In this document: piece after piece, positions 7,652 through 17,911 of the stretch
Position numbering within the stretch: the stretch's first letter is position 1
Layout: the number at the start of each line of letters is the position of its first letter
Assembly: GCF_019597925.1 (NCBI RefSeq)
Contig: NZ_CP080442.1
Span: forward strand, 3,239,501-3,303,500
Length of the DNA stretch: 64,000 bases
Direction: 5' to 3'
Origin: [Clostridium] scindens
Lineage (GTDB): Bacteria; Bacillota; Clostridia; Lachnospirales; Lachnospiraceae
Program-made: the position numbers and the translations under genes
Notes under the pieces: model-generated
What the model saw: the letters and a program-made list of their open reading frames with translations, nothing else
What the model was told of the DNA's origin: nothing
Database searches by the model: none

Positions 7652-9382
7652 CTATTCTTTTATATGCTCCGTGTGCAGCAGCATGTGTGCCTTATGGGAA
7701 TTTGGCTTCTCAAGATATTCATCATATATCCGTACGATGTCCCGATTCTCATGGGAGAACCGGACATTCGCGCCTGCATCCAGCATATACAGATTCTTTC
7801 CTCTGTCGTATGCCCTCTCTTCTCCATCGTGGATTGGCTGTCCGCCGCCGCCAACACAGCCTCCCGGACATGCCATGACTTCCACGAAGTCATAATGGAC
7901 CTCTTCCCGCTCAATCCGCTTCAGCAATGCTCTGGTATTTGCCAGCCCGCTTACCACGGCGGTCTTCACCGTAATATCATCAATCGTGAAATCAGCCTCT
8001 ACCACGCCGTTATTCTCCTGGAATCCAGGACTTCTGACAACCCGGAACGCGTCTACATCCGGATTCTCGCTCTTAAGCAGGTAGTATGTGGAACGAAGGG
8101 CCGCTTCCATTACGCCGCCCGTAGCGCCGAAGATCACCCCTGCGCCTGAGCCTTCCTGCATAGGCGCGTCGCTCTTAATATCTTCCAGCGTATCCGGACT
8201 TATATGGGCAGAGCGGATCATTTTGATCAATTCCCTGGTAGTGATCACCGCGTCAACGTCATGGCCCGCGTATTCGCCGTAGAACAGTTCCATCTCCCGC
8301 TCATCCTTCTTGGCTACGCAAGGCATGACAGAGACAGTATAGACCTGTTCCGGGGATACGCCTATCTTTTCTGCAAAATAGGTCTTCATAATGGCCCCAA
8401 ACATCTGTTGAGGAGATTTTGCCGTTGACAGATACTTCACCATGTACGGGAACTGAGACTTGACGAAACGTACCCAGCCTGGACAGCAGGAGGTGAACAT
8501 GGGACGATCCTTCAGTTCGCCTGCGGTAAACCGCTTCAAGAACTCTGTTGCCTCTTCCATGATCGTCAGATCCGCGGAAAATGCCGTATCGAATGCATAG
8601 TCTACTCCCATTCTCTTGAGCGCGTCCAGAATCTTTCCTACCGTTGCTTCTTCCGGATCAAGGTTGAGTTCCTCGCTCCAGGCAGTCCGCACCGCAGGCG
8701 CTACCTGCGCGATCACGATCTTATCCGGATTGGCGATGGCATTCCATACTTTCTCCGTATCGTCTCTTGCACGAAGCGCGCCTACCGGGCAATGGGTAAT
8801 GCACTGGCCGCACAGAGAGCAGTCCGCCTCCTCGATGCATCTGTGGCCGCCTACGTTGATGGTCGTCCTTGAGCCCGTGCCTTCTACATCCCATACGCTA
8901 AGTCCCTGTATCTTATCACATACTTGTACGCAGCGCATGCATTTGATACATTTGGAAGAATCACGGATCAGAGGAAAGTTCTTATTCCATGGCTGTCTCT
9001 CAATCTCGGATTTATACGGATTATCAAATATATTTAAGTCGTTTGCAACCTTCTGCAGGCTGCAGTTGCCGCTTCTTGGGCAGGTCACGCATTCACAGTC
9101 ATGCTGTGAAAGTATCATTTCTACCGTCGTTCTTCTGTGGCGGCGCACCTTCGGGCTGTTGGTATGGATCACCATGCCGTCTTTTGCTACATTGTTGCAG
9201 GATGTAATCAGACGATCTTTTCCTTCCAGTTCCACTACGCATACCCGGCAGGCCGCAATCTCATTGATACCTTTCAGATAGCACAGTTTTGGGATCGGTA
9301 TTCCATTTGCCGCGGCAGCCTCCATAATGGTGGTGTTCTCTTCTACAGATATTGCTTTTCCATCAATTGTAAGATTTACCAT
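7652..9382 (-). CDS. [FeFe]-hydrogenase catalytic subunit
   Basis: A 576-residue cytoplasmic iron-only hydrogenase that forms or consumes H2. In order: an N-terminal [2Fe-2S] plant-ferredoxin-like domain (CRVCVVE near residue 46), a His/Cys-ligated cluster (HDCECVTCPRSGNC near residue 94), two [4Fe-4S] clusters (CIKCMRCVQVC and CSLCGQCITHCP), then the H-cluster domain with L1 TSCCPGWVRF, L2 MPCVAKKDE and L3 ACPGGCVGGGGQP. The C-terminal small-subunit-like region is present. Its ATG overlaps the upstream flavoprotein's stop in ATGGTAA, so the two are translated together and probably form one complex. The partner is GltD-like, as in the glutamate-synthase-linked hydrogenases often called group A2. 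Confidence 0.95.
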   Translation of the reverse strand: MVNLTIDGKAISVEENTTIMEAAAANGIPIPKLCYLKGINEIAACRVCVVELEGKDRLITSCNNVAKDGMVIHTNSPKVRRHRRTTVEMILSQHDCECVTCPRSGNCSLQKVANDLNIFDNPYKSEIERQPWNKNFPLIRDSSKCIKCMRCVQVCDKIQGLSVWDVEGTGSRTTINVGGHRCIEEADCSLCGQCITHCPVGALRARDDTEKVWNAIANPDKIVIAQVAPAVRTAWSEELNLDPEEATVGKILDALKRMGVDYAFDTAFSADLTIMEEATEFLKRFTAGELKDRPMFTSCCPGWVRFVKSQFPYMVKYLSTAKSPQQMFGAIMKTYFAEKIGVSPEQVYTVSVMPCVAKKDEREMELFYGEYAGHDVDAVITTRELIKMIRSAHISPDTLEDIKSDAPMQEGSGAGVIFGATGGVMEAALRSTYYLLKSENPDVDAFRVVRSPGFQENNGVVEADFTIDDITVKTAVVSGLANTRALLKRIEREEVHYDFVEVMACPGGCVGGGGQPIHDGEERAYDRGKNLYMLDAGANVRFSHENRDIVRIYDEYLEKPNSHKAHMLLHTEHIKE

Positions 9383-11208
9383 AATGTCTCTCTGCCTCCC
9401 TTAAATATGCCATAGCCAAAATGGTCGCACCGCAGGCAGCGGAATGCTTCCTGCTTTGCTTCCTTCTCGGTCATGCAGTTCTCTACGCCCTCAAAGTCGC
9501 ATACCCGCTCGCAGGCCTCACGTTCTGTAAGGTTAACCCTGCCGCACGGGGTACGATCCTCCAAATGGGCTTCAGGGATCTCAACATCGCAGGAAATCTC
9601 ATGATGGTAGCCCAGATATTCATCGATGTTGGCTGCTACCACCTTTGCAGCCGCGATCGCCTTGATTACGGATGCCGGCCCGCTAGCGCAGTCTCCTCCG
9701 GCAAATACGCCAGGCATATTCTCGAAGGCTCCTGAACTCTTTGTGACAATCTTGCCCCGCTCTACCGGAATTCCCGATTCTTCGAAATGGCGGGTCTCGA
9801 TATTCTGTCCGATCGCAACGATCAGCACGTCGCACGGGATATAGACATCCTCCTCGCCGGTAGGCTTGATGCTTGCCCTTCCGTCGCGGATCGCGCTGAC
9901 CATCTGCGGCGTTACATAGATGCCTTTTACATGGCCTTCTTCATTTACGTCAATGGCTGCCGGCGCCTTTAGCGTCTGCAATTCAATGCCTTCTGCCACG
10001 GCACCGTCAATTTCCCCCGGAAGAGCCGTCATATCGGCAACTCTTCTACGATAGACGATGCTTACCTTCTTGGCCCCCAGCCTCTTTGCAGTACGGACTG
10101 CATCCATGGATACGTTGCCGCCTCCGATGACCGCAACTTCCTTGCCGGATAAGTCCATAATCTCATTCTTTCCTACATTCCTGAGGAACTGGACTGCTGA
10201 CAGCACGCCATCGGCCTCTTCCCCTTCCAGCCCCAATTTCTTGTCCGTGCTGGCGCCGATGGTGATCAGTACCGCGTCATACTGCTTGCGCAGTTCCTGG
10301 ATGGTGATGTCCTGTCCAATCTTAAGGCCGTATTTTACCTGGACGCCCGTCTTCAGGATGCTGTTTACGTCTTCCTCCAGCCGGTCTTTCGGAAGACGGT
10401 AGTTCGGTATGCCGTAGCGAAGCATTCCCCCCAGTTTTGGAAGCATCTCGTATACGGTTACCTGGTGCCCCATCAGCTGAAGATAATAGGCCGCGCTCAG
10501 TCCTCCCGGACCGCCCCCGAGTACGGCTACCTTCTTGCCTGTGCTTTTCGCGCATGCCGGCGGGTCCACTTCCCCTGCGAAATCCGCCGCCACTCTCTTC
10601 AGTCCCCGGATGTTGATGGAATCGTCCACCATGTTCCGCCTGCATCTTGCCTCGCATGGATGCTCGCATATAAAACCGCATGTGGTAGGGAATGGGTTGT
10701 CCTTGCGGATCAGCCGGATGGCATCCGCATACCGCCCTTCCCCGACCAGGGCCACATACCCTGGTATATCTACGTGCGCCGGACATAAGGATACGCATGG
10801 AACCGGCTGGTTATATGTACATGTGCAGCGTCCGTTCTTAATGTGCTCCACATAATCGTCCCGGTATCCGATCAGCCCTTTATACACCATATTGGCCGCC
10901 TCGTACCCTATGGCGTAGTCTGCCGACTCCATGATGGACAGGGCTGTCTGTTCCATGATATCCAGCGTCTCCATGGTTGCCTTACCATCAAGAACATCCT
11001 TGATGAAATGATTCAGCTGCCCCAGGCCGATTCGGCATGGCACGCATTTGCCGCATGTCTGCGCATGGCATAACTCCAAAAATGCCCGCGACAGGTCCAC
11101 CGGACAGAGTCCCGGTGGACTCGACTCAATTCTTCGCTCTAAATCCTTATATAGTCCTTCCATGACTATCTTGGCTCTTTTCGGCGAAGCAATCTCTAAC
11201 CTACTCAT
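9376..11208 (-). CDS. NuoF-tail/GltD-like FeS flavoprotein, hydrogenase partner
   Basis: A 610-residue fusion. Residues 30-120 resemble only the C-terminal [4Fe-4S] part of NuoF/HydB (Cys47, Cys52, Cys55, Cys58 in TCGKCVPCRIG); the FMN/NADH-binding part of NuoF is absent. From residue 128 it is like the glutamate synthase small subunit: cysteine clusters (CVSLCPAH, CGFICEHPCEARC), FAD site GGGPGGLSAAYYL near 213, and an NAD(P) site GGGNVSMDAV near 350. The C-terminus adds a cysteine-rich tail (CLRCDHFGYG). It probably passes electrons between NAD(P)H or another carrier and the hydrogenase; whether it bifurcates cannot be told. It is not a true GltD, since no gltB is nearby. Start at 11208 follows GAAGGGA. 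Confidence 0.85.
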   Translation of the reverse strand: MSRLEIASPKRAKIVMEGLYKDLERRIESSPPGLCPVDLSRAFLELCHAQTCGKCVPCRIGLGQLNHFIKDVLDGKATMETLDIMEQTALSIMESADYAIGYEAANMVYKGLIGYRDDYVEHIKNGRCTCTYNQPVPCVSLCPAHVDIPGYVALVGEGRYADAIRLIRKDNPFPTTCGFICEHPCEARCRRNMVDDSINIRGLKRVAADFAGEVDPPACAKSTGKKVAVLGGGPGGLSAAYYLQLMGHQVTVYEMLPKLGGMLRYGIPNYRLPKDRLEEDVNSILKTGVQVKYGLKIGQDITIQELRKQYDAVLITIGASTDKKLGLEGEEADGVLSAVQFLRNVGKNEIMDLSGKEVAVIGGGNVSMDAVRTAKRLGAKKVSIVYRRRVADMTALPGEIDGAVAEGIELQTLKAPAAIDVNEEGHVKGIYVTPQMVSAIRDGRASIKPTGEEDVYIPCDVLIVAIGQNIETRHFEESGIPVERGKIVTKSSGAFENMPGVFAGGDCASGPASVIKAIAAAKVVAANIDEYLGYHHEISCDVEIPEAHLEDRTPCGRVNLTEREACERVCDFEGVENCMTEKEAKQEAFRCLRCDHFGYGIFKGGRETLW

Positions 11209-11258
11209 TATAACATTCCCTTCTTCATTAGTTATTCTGCTTTTGCAGTCAATTCTAT

Positions 11259-11286
11259 ATTATAGCACTCTGCTTTTTTCTTGTAA
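11259..11286 (-). promoter_or_regulatory. Probable promoter of the hydrogenase operon
   Basis: On the minus strand, TTACAA (complement of 11281-11286), 16 bases, then TATAAT (complement of 11259-11264), about 50 bases before the flavoprotein start. Confidence 0.55.
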
Positions 11287-11340
11287 GCAGTTTTCCATAA
11301 GTAGATTATTTAACTTTCTGGTCATTATTTTAACGAAAAT

Positions 11341-11366
11341 GAGGACAAAGGTTTCCCTCTGTCCTC
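11341..11366 (-). terminator. Weak terminator-like hairpin after the ABC exporter operon
   Basis: GAGGACA and TGTCCTC close a stem of about 10 bp. Only a broken T-rich stretch follows on the minus strand, so termination is uncertain. Confidence 0.45.
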
Positions 11367-11383
11367 ATACATTTTTCTCTGCC

Positions 11384-11767
11384 TTACTCTTTTGACTGAT
11401 ACAGCCCCCACCAGTACAGAAGCGGTATAATATATCCAAAGATCGTGATAAATGTAAATGTGCCGTCAACGATAGTCATTATGGTGGATATAACCATCAG
11501 GCCTGTATAGATGCCTGCCGTGATCACGGCACCTTTAAAGTTCTTTCCGCCTCTTCCAAAGAAGCCCGCCAGGATACAGCAGATTGTGCTGATAAGGGAC
11601 GTCGCGATATTCACAGGATTCATCGCTGCATCGATCAGGCTCTGATCAATCAGTCCGCTGACTTGTGACATGGTCGCATATCCAATGATGCTGAATACCA
11701 GTCCCAGTATCCCAAAGATAATCATCAATATAGATACCACTTTCAATAATTTGTTAGGTCTAAACAT
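11384..11767 (-). CDS. Small integral membrane protein of unknown function
   Basis: A 127-residue protein with about four hydrophobic segments: residues 8-30 (LKVVSILMIIFGILGLVFSI), about 52-68, about 78-98 and about 103-121. It resembles DUF4064-type clostridial membrane proteins, but no functional motif is visible. It is the last gene of the ABC exporter unit, 23 bases after the permease gene, and may be an accessory factor or simply co-transcribed. Confidence 0.7.
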   Translation of the reverse strand: MFRPNKLLKVVSILMIIFGILGLVFSIIGYATMSQVSGLIDQSLIDAAMNPVNIATSLISTICCILAGFFGRGGKNFKGAVITAGIYTGLMVISTIMTIVDGTFTFITIFGYIIPLLYWWGLYQSKE

Positions 11768-11790
11768 ACTCTCTTCCTCCTTGATACTCT

Positions 11791-13026
<1,236 letters not shown>

Positions 13027-13030
13027 CCTC

Positions 13031-14695
13031 TCACTCCTTATCAGCCGTTCCGGCCTTTACGCCTGCGCCGGAGGCCTTCATTCCTTCTTTTATGCTGCCG
13101 GAAGTATCAGATACGACTTCGGTGCCTTCCTTCACGCCTTTGACGATCTCCACCTTGCTGTTGGACGCTATGCCAAGTTCGACAAACTGTTTTTTAACAG
13201 TCCCATTCTGTATAATATATACGAAACCTCCATCAGTAGAAGTGTTCACCACCTCGTTTGGCAGGCATACCACATTCTTTTTCTCAGCCACGGTTATGGC
13301 AACCTTGCCGCTGACGCCGATTACGATATCATCATCTGCATTATCGATGCGTATCTTCGCGCCGATCGTGGGATTTCCCTTTTCATTGGGCAGCGCGATC
13401 TTATCCACGGATTCCAAGGTCCCCATATAGGAAGCCTTTCCAATCTTGATGGTCGCCTTGCTGCCGACTGCCAGATTATCAAAATCATTGGCCGGAACTT
13501 CCAGAATTACATTCACACTCTTGTTATCCACAAGTGTAAATAACTCCATTCCCTGAGCCGCTTCATTTCCTTCCAGCGCCTTCACGTCGGATATGATTCC
13601 GTCAAATTCCGCCTTCAGCCCCTCGCGTCCCTTTGCAAGCAGTTCCTCAGTCGTCAGCTGGGCAAGTTCCGCCAGATTCTCCGTCGTCCTCAAGTTATTC
13701 AGCTGCGCGCCTGTAAGGCTGGTATCCGTAGGCACGCCGCGACTGTTTTCCATCTCTGCCAGGCTGGCTTTCAAAGAGTCCAGCTCCGCCTGTGCCTGGA
13801 TCAGCGCCTCGCTCATGCCCCCGTCATCCGTAGCGCCAATGCTGTTATACTGCTGCTCTAATGCCCGATACTTGGTTGACAGGTCTGCAATCTCATTGGT
13901 TAGCGTGTTGGCCCAATTCAGCTTATCTGAGTATCCAGGGCTATTACTGTCCATTCCATCCAGTTCCCGCTGCAGATTCTCAAGTTCCGCCTTTTTCGCA
14001 TCCTGGGCATCCAGATTCTTCTGCATCTCTTCCTTCAATTGGGCCGCCTTCTGGGCATTGGACGCTGCAGCGCTTCCCGCATTCTGTGCCGCTTGGGTAA
14101 GGCTGTCTATATCTGCCTGCTTCTGCTGAATCTGGTTCTTGAGATTCTGGATTCCCGCCTCCACCTGTGCCTGGGTCTGCGCCTGAGTCTGCGCTGCCCT
14201 GCCACTCTGCTCGATCGCATCCTGGCTGCTGTACTTCGCGGACAGCGTATTCAGTTCCGACTGCTGGTTATCCCGTTCCAGGTTCGTTGTATCAAAACTT
14301 ACCAGCAGGTCCCCTGCTTTCACTACCTGGCCCACCTTCACATTACACTGGGCAATCGGGGCATTAACCGGGCAGTAGAATACCTTCTCCTTATCGCTGC
14401 CTACCGTTCCTGTAGTGTTATATACCTGTCTGACGTCTTCTCTTTCAGCCTTTACCGTCTCCATCTGGCCGCCTTTGTCGGCCTTTTGTCCCGATGCCAT
14501 GGCTCCGGCGACTCCGATGACTGCCACAACGCCGATCACCGGTATAATGGCCCATGGCGGGAGCTTCTTCTTCTTTCCTGATGGCGCTGCAATTGCCTCC
14601 AGCTCATCCAGGGAATCGAAGTCTCCCATATCATCCAGGCCTGCTTTGGCCTGCATCTGTAATTCTTCATCTTCCTTCTTGCTCTTCTTAAACAT
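13031..14695 (-). CDS. MacA/HlyD-type membrane fusion (adaptor) protein
   Basis: A 554-residue adaptor of the RND/ABC type. An acidic cytoplasmic segment (1-45) precedes one membrane helix (about 46-67, PPWAIIPVIGVVAVIGVAGA). A split biotinyl-lipoyl domain (VKAGDLLVSFDTTNLERD and later GIISDVKALEGN) flanks a long glutamine/alanine-rich coiled coil (about 140-320). The C-terminal beta-barrel and membrane-proximal domains reach residue 540. Gram-positive versions link the extracytoplasmic face of a MacB permease to its substrate. The start overlaps the ATPase stop by 8 bases. Confidence 0.92.
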   Translation of the reverse strand: MFKKSKKEDEELQMQAKAGLDDMGDFDSLDELEAIAAPSGKKKKLPPWAIIPVIGVVAVIGVAGAMASGQKADKGGQMETVKAEREDVRQVYNTTGTVGSDKEKVFYCPVNAPIAQCNVKVGQVVKAGDLLVSFDTTNLERDNQQSELNTLSAKYSSQDAIEQSGRAAQTQAQTQAQVEAGIQNLKNQIQQKQADIDSLTQAAQNAGSAAASNAQKAAQLKEEMQKNLDAQDAKKAELENLQRELDGMDSNSPGYSDKLNWANTLTNEIADLSTKYRALEQQYNSIGATDDGGMSEALIQAQAELDSLKASLAEMENSRGVPTDTSLTGAQLNNLRTTENLAELAQLTTEELLAKGREGLKAEFDGIISDVKALEGNEAAQGMELFTLVDNKSVNVILEVPANDFDNLAVGSKATIKIGKASYMGTLESVDKIALPNEKGNPTIGAKIRIDNADDDIVIGVSGKVAITVAEKKNVVCLPNEVVNTSTDGGFVYIIQNGTVKKQFVELGIASNSKVEIVKGVKEGTEVVSDTSGSIKEGMKASGAGVKAGTADKE

Positions 14696-15467
14696 CCGCT
14701 TCTTCCCCCTTGCCTGTCTTAACCTTGCCTGTCACGTCCCTGCCCTCCAAATTCCTGCCGGCATCGTCATCGCTTTTATACTCCTCGTTCATATAGTCTT
14801 CCACGATCTTCCCGTCCTCCAGTCTTACAACCCTTCTGGACTGGGCAGCGATGTCCGGATCATGGGTAATGACGATCACCGTCTTGCCTGCTTTATGCAG
14901 TCCTTTCAATATCTGGATAATCTCGGCAGTTGAATGAGAGTCCAGGTTGCCGGTAGGTTCATCTGCCAGGATCACCGGAGGCCTGGCCGCAATTGCCCTG
15001 GCTACCGCAACTCTTTGCTGCTGGCCTCCGGACATCTGGGATGGCCTGTGCTTCATTCTCTTTTCCAGTCCCACCATGCAGAGTGCCTTTTTGGATACCA
15101 GTCTTCTCGTCTTCCTGTCTATTCCTCTGTATATCAACGGAAGTTCCACATTACCGATTGCATCCAGATTCTGTATCAGGTTGAATCCCTGGAAGATGAA
15201 TCCGATCGTCCGGTTCCGGATCTCTGAGAGTTCATTGTCCGTCATTGACAGGACATCTTCCCCATCCAGGTAATATTTCCCTGCTGTCGGAACGTCAAGG
15301 CAGCCCAGCATATTCATCAGGGTAGATTTGCCAGAGCCCGAGTGGCCGATGATCGCCACAAACTCGCCCTCGCAGATGGTAAGGCTTACGCCGTCAAGCG
15401 CGCGGACTTCATCCTCCCCCGGATTGTAAATCTTATACATATCCTTAATCCGAATCAATTCTTTCAT
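14688..15467 (-). CDS. MacB/LolD-type ABC transporter ATP-binding protein
   Basis: A 259-residue ABC ATPase. Walker A GHSGSGKST (about 40-48), Q-loop FIFQGFNLI, signature MSGGQQQRVAVARA, Walker B PPVILADEPTGNLD and switch His in VIVITHDPD. The C-terminal 35 residues are charged and extend past the usual domain. The start MKELIRIKD at 15467 is chosen because GAGGA precedes it; a Met four codons upstream would overlap that site. First gene of an ATPase-adaptor-permease-membrane protein unit. Confidence 0.93.
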   Translation of the reverse strand: MKELIRIKDMYKIYNPGEDEVRALDGVSLTICEGEFVAIIGHSGSGKSTLMNMLGCLDVPTAGKYYLDGEDVLSMTDNELSEIRNRTIGFIFQGFNLIQNLDAIGNVELPLIYRGIDRKTRRLVSKKALCMVGLEKRMKHRPSQMSGGQQQRVAVARAIAARPPVILADEPTGNLDSHSTAEIIQILKGLHKAGKTVIVITHDPDIAAQSRRVVRLEDGKIVEDYMNEEYKSDDDAGRNLEGRDVTGKVKTGKGEEADV

Positions 15468-15515
15468 ATTTTTCCTCATCTACGCTTCTACTGTTCTAAT
15501 GTATTAATACAATTA

Positions 15516-15543
15516 ATTATACACAAAATAGAAATAATTTCAA
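15516..15543 (-). promoter_or_regulatory. Promoter of the MacAB-like operon
   Basis: Minus strand TTGAAA (complement of 15538-15543), 16 bases, TATAAT (complement of 15516-15521), about 50 bases before the ATPase start. Confidence 0.6.
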
Positions 15544-15563
15544 TAATAAAAAAGATATTTAAT

Positions 15564-15595
15564 AAAAAAACGCACCCTGATTTCTCAGGATGCGT
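15564..15595 (-). terminator. Terminator of the ribosomal protein operon
   Basis: On the minus strand an 11-bp stem (complement of 15585-15595 with 15570-15580, one G-U pair) and 4-base loop is followed by seven T. It lies 19 bases after rplQ. Confidence 0.92.
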
Positions 15596-15613
15596 GATAT
15601 TTTAAATCTGCGA

Positions 15614-16150
15614 TTATACAAGTTCCAGAAGAACTTCCATTGCTGCATCGCCCTTACGCTGGCCAATCTTTACGATTCTTGTGTAGCCACCTTTACGGCT
15701 CTCATACTTTGGAGCAATCTCATCAAAGAGTTTTGCAACAAGGTCAACTTCCTTGGTGTTTTTCTTTCTTCCAGCTGGTGTTGTCGGAACGTCTTTTACC
15801 GGGTAAAGAACCTTCAGCATCTGACGACGTGCATGAAGCCTGCTTGGCAGATCCTTCTTGATCGTCTTGTCAACTTCATCGTATACGGTAACTCTCTTGC
15901 CGTCTACAACTTCTTTGACTCTCTTGCCGTCTTTGTCCTTACGGGCAACTTTTGCCTTTACGGTAACTTCTTCGAAGTTATCCTTCTCTTTTACAGCTGA
16001 TGCAATAAGGCCTTCTGCAATCTTGCGTACTTCTTTTGCCTTTGCCTCTGTGGTAACGATTCTGCCATTGTTGATCAGCGCTGTTACCTGGTTTCTAAGT
16101 AATGCTTTTCTCTGGCTTGAAGTTCTGCCGAGTTTTCTATATCCTGCCAT
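15614..16150 (-). CDS. rplQ: Large-subunit ribosomal protein L17, with an insertion
   Basis: L17 binds domain III of 23S rRNA near the exit tunnel. The N-terminus (MAGYRKLGRTSSQRKALLRN) and C-terminus (LFDEIAPKYESRKGGYTRI) are diagnostic. At 178 residues it exceeds the usual 115-130. The extra material is a charged lysine/valine-rich insertion at about 58-95, between the conserved AEGLI and LHARRQ stretches, and a shorter one near PTTPAGRKKNT. Extended L17 is known in Lachnospiraceae relatives. Last gene of the operon; a 111-base spacer with a hairpin separates it from rpoA. Confidence 0.97.
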   Translation of the reverse strand: MAGYRKLGRTSSQRKALLRNQVTALINNGRIVTTEAKAKEVRKIAEGLIASAVKEKDNFEEVTVKAKVARKDKDGKRVKEVVDGKRVTVYDEVDKTIKKDLPSRLHARRQMLKVLYPVKDVPTTPAGRKKNTKEVDLVAKLFDEIAPKYESRKGGYTRIVKIGQRKGDAAMEVLLELV

Positions 16151-16209
16151 TTTCTAATCCTCCATTAATTAACACTTGGTTATGCTTCATCGGGCTTACT
16201 AGCCAAATG

Positions 16210-16240
16210 CTCCGCCGCGCTCTTTGGGCTTACCGGCGGA
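16210..16240 (-). other. Hairpin between rpoA and rplQ
   Basis: TCCGCCG and CGGCGGA pair across a 16-base loop in the 111-base spacer, with no T tract after it. It could protect or process mRNA between rpoA and rplQ; role unproven. Confidence 0.5.
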
Positions 16241-16261
16241 AATTGTCTGTTTAGGTGTATC

Positions 16262-17230
16262 CTATTCTTCGCCATGACTCAGGCTTAAGCCTAACTCATC
16301 TAATTTTGCAAGTACTTCTTCCAAAGACTTGCGTCCCAGGTTACGTACCTTCATCATATCTTCCGGAGTCCTGTTTGTCAGTTCCTCTACGGTATTGATT
16401 CCTGCTCTCTTCAGGCAGTTGTAAGAACGAACCGATAACTCTAATTCGTCGATGCTCATCTCAAGCACTTTTTCTTTCTCGTCATCTTCCTTTTCAATCA
16501 TGACTTCGGCGGCCTGGGCCACTTCAGACAGATCGATGAAAAGTTTCAGATGCTCGCTCAATACCTTCGCAGCAAGGCTGACTGCCTCGTCCGGAAGAAG
16601 CGTGCCGTTGGTATATACGTCTAGCGTCAGTTTGTCAAAGTCTGTAATCTGTCCAACACGCGTGTTCTCTACCGTCAGGTTAACACGTTCCACTGGGGTG
16701 TAGATAGAATCAATCGGAATTACGGCGATTGGTAATTCGTCGTTTTTATTCTTGTCAGCGCTAACATATCCCCTGCCTCTTGTAATGGTAAGTTCCATGT
16801 AAAGCTTGCTGTCTGCCCCGCCATTCAATGTTGCGATAACTGTCTCAGGATTCATGATTTCGATATCCTGGTCAACCTGGATATCGGCTGCGGTAACTAC
16901 GCCTTCTCCTTCGAACTCGATGTAGGCTGTCTTTGGCTCATCTGTTTCAGATGTGTTCTTGATAGCCAGTGACTTCAAGTTCATGATAATCTCAGTAACA
17001 TCTTCCTTAACACCCGGAATCGAACTGAACTCATGAAGAACGCCGTCAATCTTCACCTGGCTGATTGCTGCGCCCGGCAGTGAAGATAGCATGATTCTTC
17101 TAAGAGAGTTTCCTAACGTTGTACCGTAACCCCTCTCAAGAGGTTCTACAACAAATCTTCCATACTTTTTATCTTCTGAAATCTCAGTTATTTCAATATT
17201 GGGTTTATTAAAATCAAACACTAAGTCCAC
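16262..17230 (-). CDS. rpoA: RNA polymerase alpha subunit
   Basis: A 322-residue alpha subunit. The N-terminal assembly domain (1-230) has the conserved YGTTLGNSLRRIMLSSLPGAA stretch that nucleates dimer and beta contacts. An acidic linker with EKEDDEKEK follows, then the C-terminal domain (about 250-315) with VRNLGRKSLEEV for UP-element and activator contacts. Normal length. Lies 21 bases after rpsD; typical end of the alpha operon. Confidence 0.99.
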   Translation of the reverse strand: MDLVFDFNKPNIEITEISEDKKYGRFVVEPLERGYGTTLGNSLRRIMLSSLPGAAISQVKIDGVLHEFSSIPGVKEDVTEIIMNLKSLAIKNTSETDEPKTAYIEFEGEGVVTAADIQVDQDIEIMNPETVIATLNGGADSKLYMELTITRGRGYVSADKNKNDELPIAVIPIDSIYTPVERVNLTVENTRVGQITDFDKLTLDVYTNGTLLPDEAVSLAAKVLSEHLKLFIDLSEVAQAAEVMIEKEDDEKEKVLEMSIDELELSVRSYNCLKRAGINTVEELTNRTPEDMMKVRNLGRKSLEEVLAKLDELGLSLSHGEE

Positions 17231-17251
17231 CTCCTGTGGTGTTACGGGTTA

Positions 17252-17845
17252 TTATTTAGAATATAATTCGACGATTAACATCTCATCTACAGGAACATCA
17301 ATCGCTTCACGCTTTGGAAGTTCTTTTACTGTTCCCTTAAGGTTCTCGAGATCCGCCTCAAGCCAATCCGGAACCAGACGTCCGCCTGTAACCTCTACGA
17401 TTTCTTTATATCTTGGAGAACTTTTGTGTTTTTCTTTGATTTCGATAACATCGCCTGCCTTAATCAGGTATGAAGGGATGTTGATCTGCTTGCCATTTAC
17501 AAGAATATGCTTGTGGTCAACGATCTGTCTTGCCTCGCGTCTTGTTCTTGCAAGCCCTAAACGAAATACTACGTTATCCAGTCTGGACTCAAGCAGAACC
17601 ATCAGGTTCTCGCCTGTCATTCCGCTCATGTGGGAAGCTTTCTTGAAGTAGTTTCTGAAAGGCTTCTCTAATACGCCATAGATGAATTTTGCTTTCTGCT
17701 TCTCGCGGAGCTGAAGTCCATACTCGCTCATCTTTCTATTGGATCTCTTTAACTGTCTGTTAGATTTTTTGTCAATTCCCAAGTATACAGGATCCATTCC
17801 AAGGGATCTGCATCTTTTGAGAACCGGAACTCTATTTACTGCCAT
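17252..17845 (-). CDS. rpsD: Small-subunit ribosomal protein S4
   Basis: 197-residue primary 16S-binding protein that nucleates 5'-domain assembly. The S4 RNA-binding fold is at about 88-150 (LESRLDNVVFRLGLARTRRE). The N-terminal segment has one cysteine (LKRCRSLG), so it is the zinc-free (C-) form. In Bacillus, S4 represses its own mRNA, but its gene is monocistronic there; here it sits in the alpha operon, 66 bases after rpsK. Confidence 0.98.
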   Translation of the reverse strand: MAVNRVPVLKRCRSLGMDPVYLGIDKKSNRQLKRSNRKMSEYGLQLREKQKAKFIYGVLEKPFRNYFKKASHMSGMTGENLMVLLESRLDNVVFRLGLARTRREARQIVDHKHILVNGKQINIPSYLIKAGDVIEIKEKHKSSPRYKEIVEVTGGRLVPDWLEADLENLKGTVKELPKREAIDVPVDEMLIVELYSK

Positions 17846-17911
17846 GTTTTTGCTTTCCTCCTATTTCAATTCGGATAAATACAATCCGTCAACGTTGTTA
17901 CAATCAGATCA

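Noticed and set aside
9376..11208. Glutamate synthase small subunit
   Set aside because: The protein has an added NuoF-like Fe-S N-terminus, overlaps a hydrogenase gene and no large subunit (gltB) is present.
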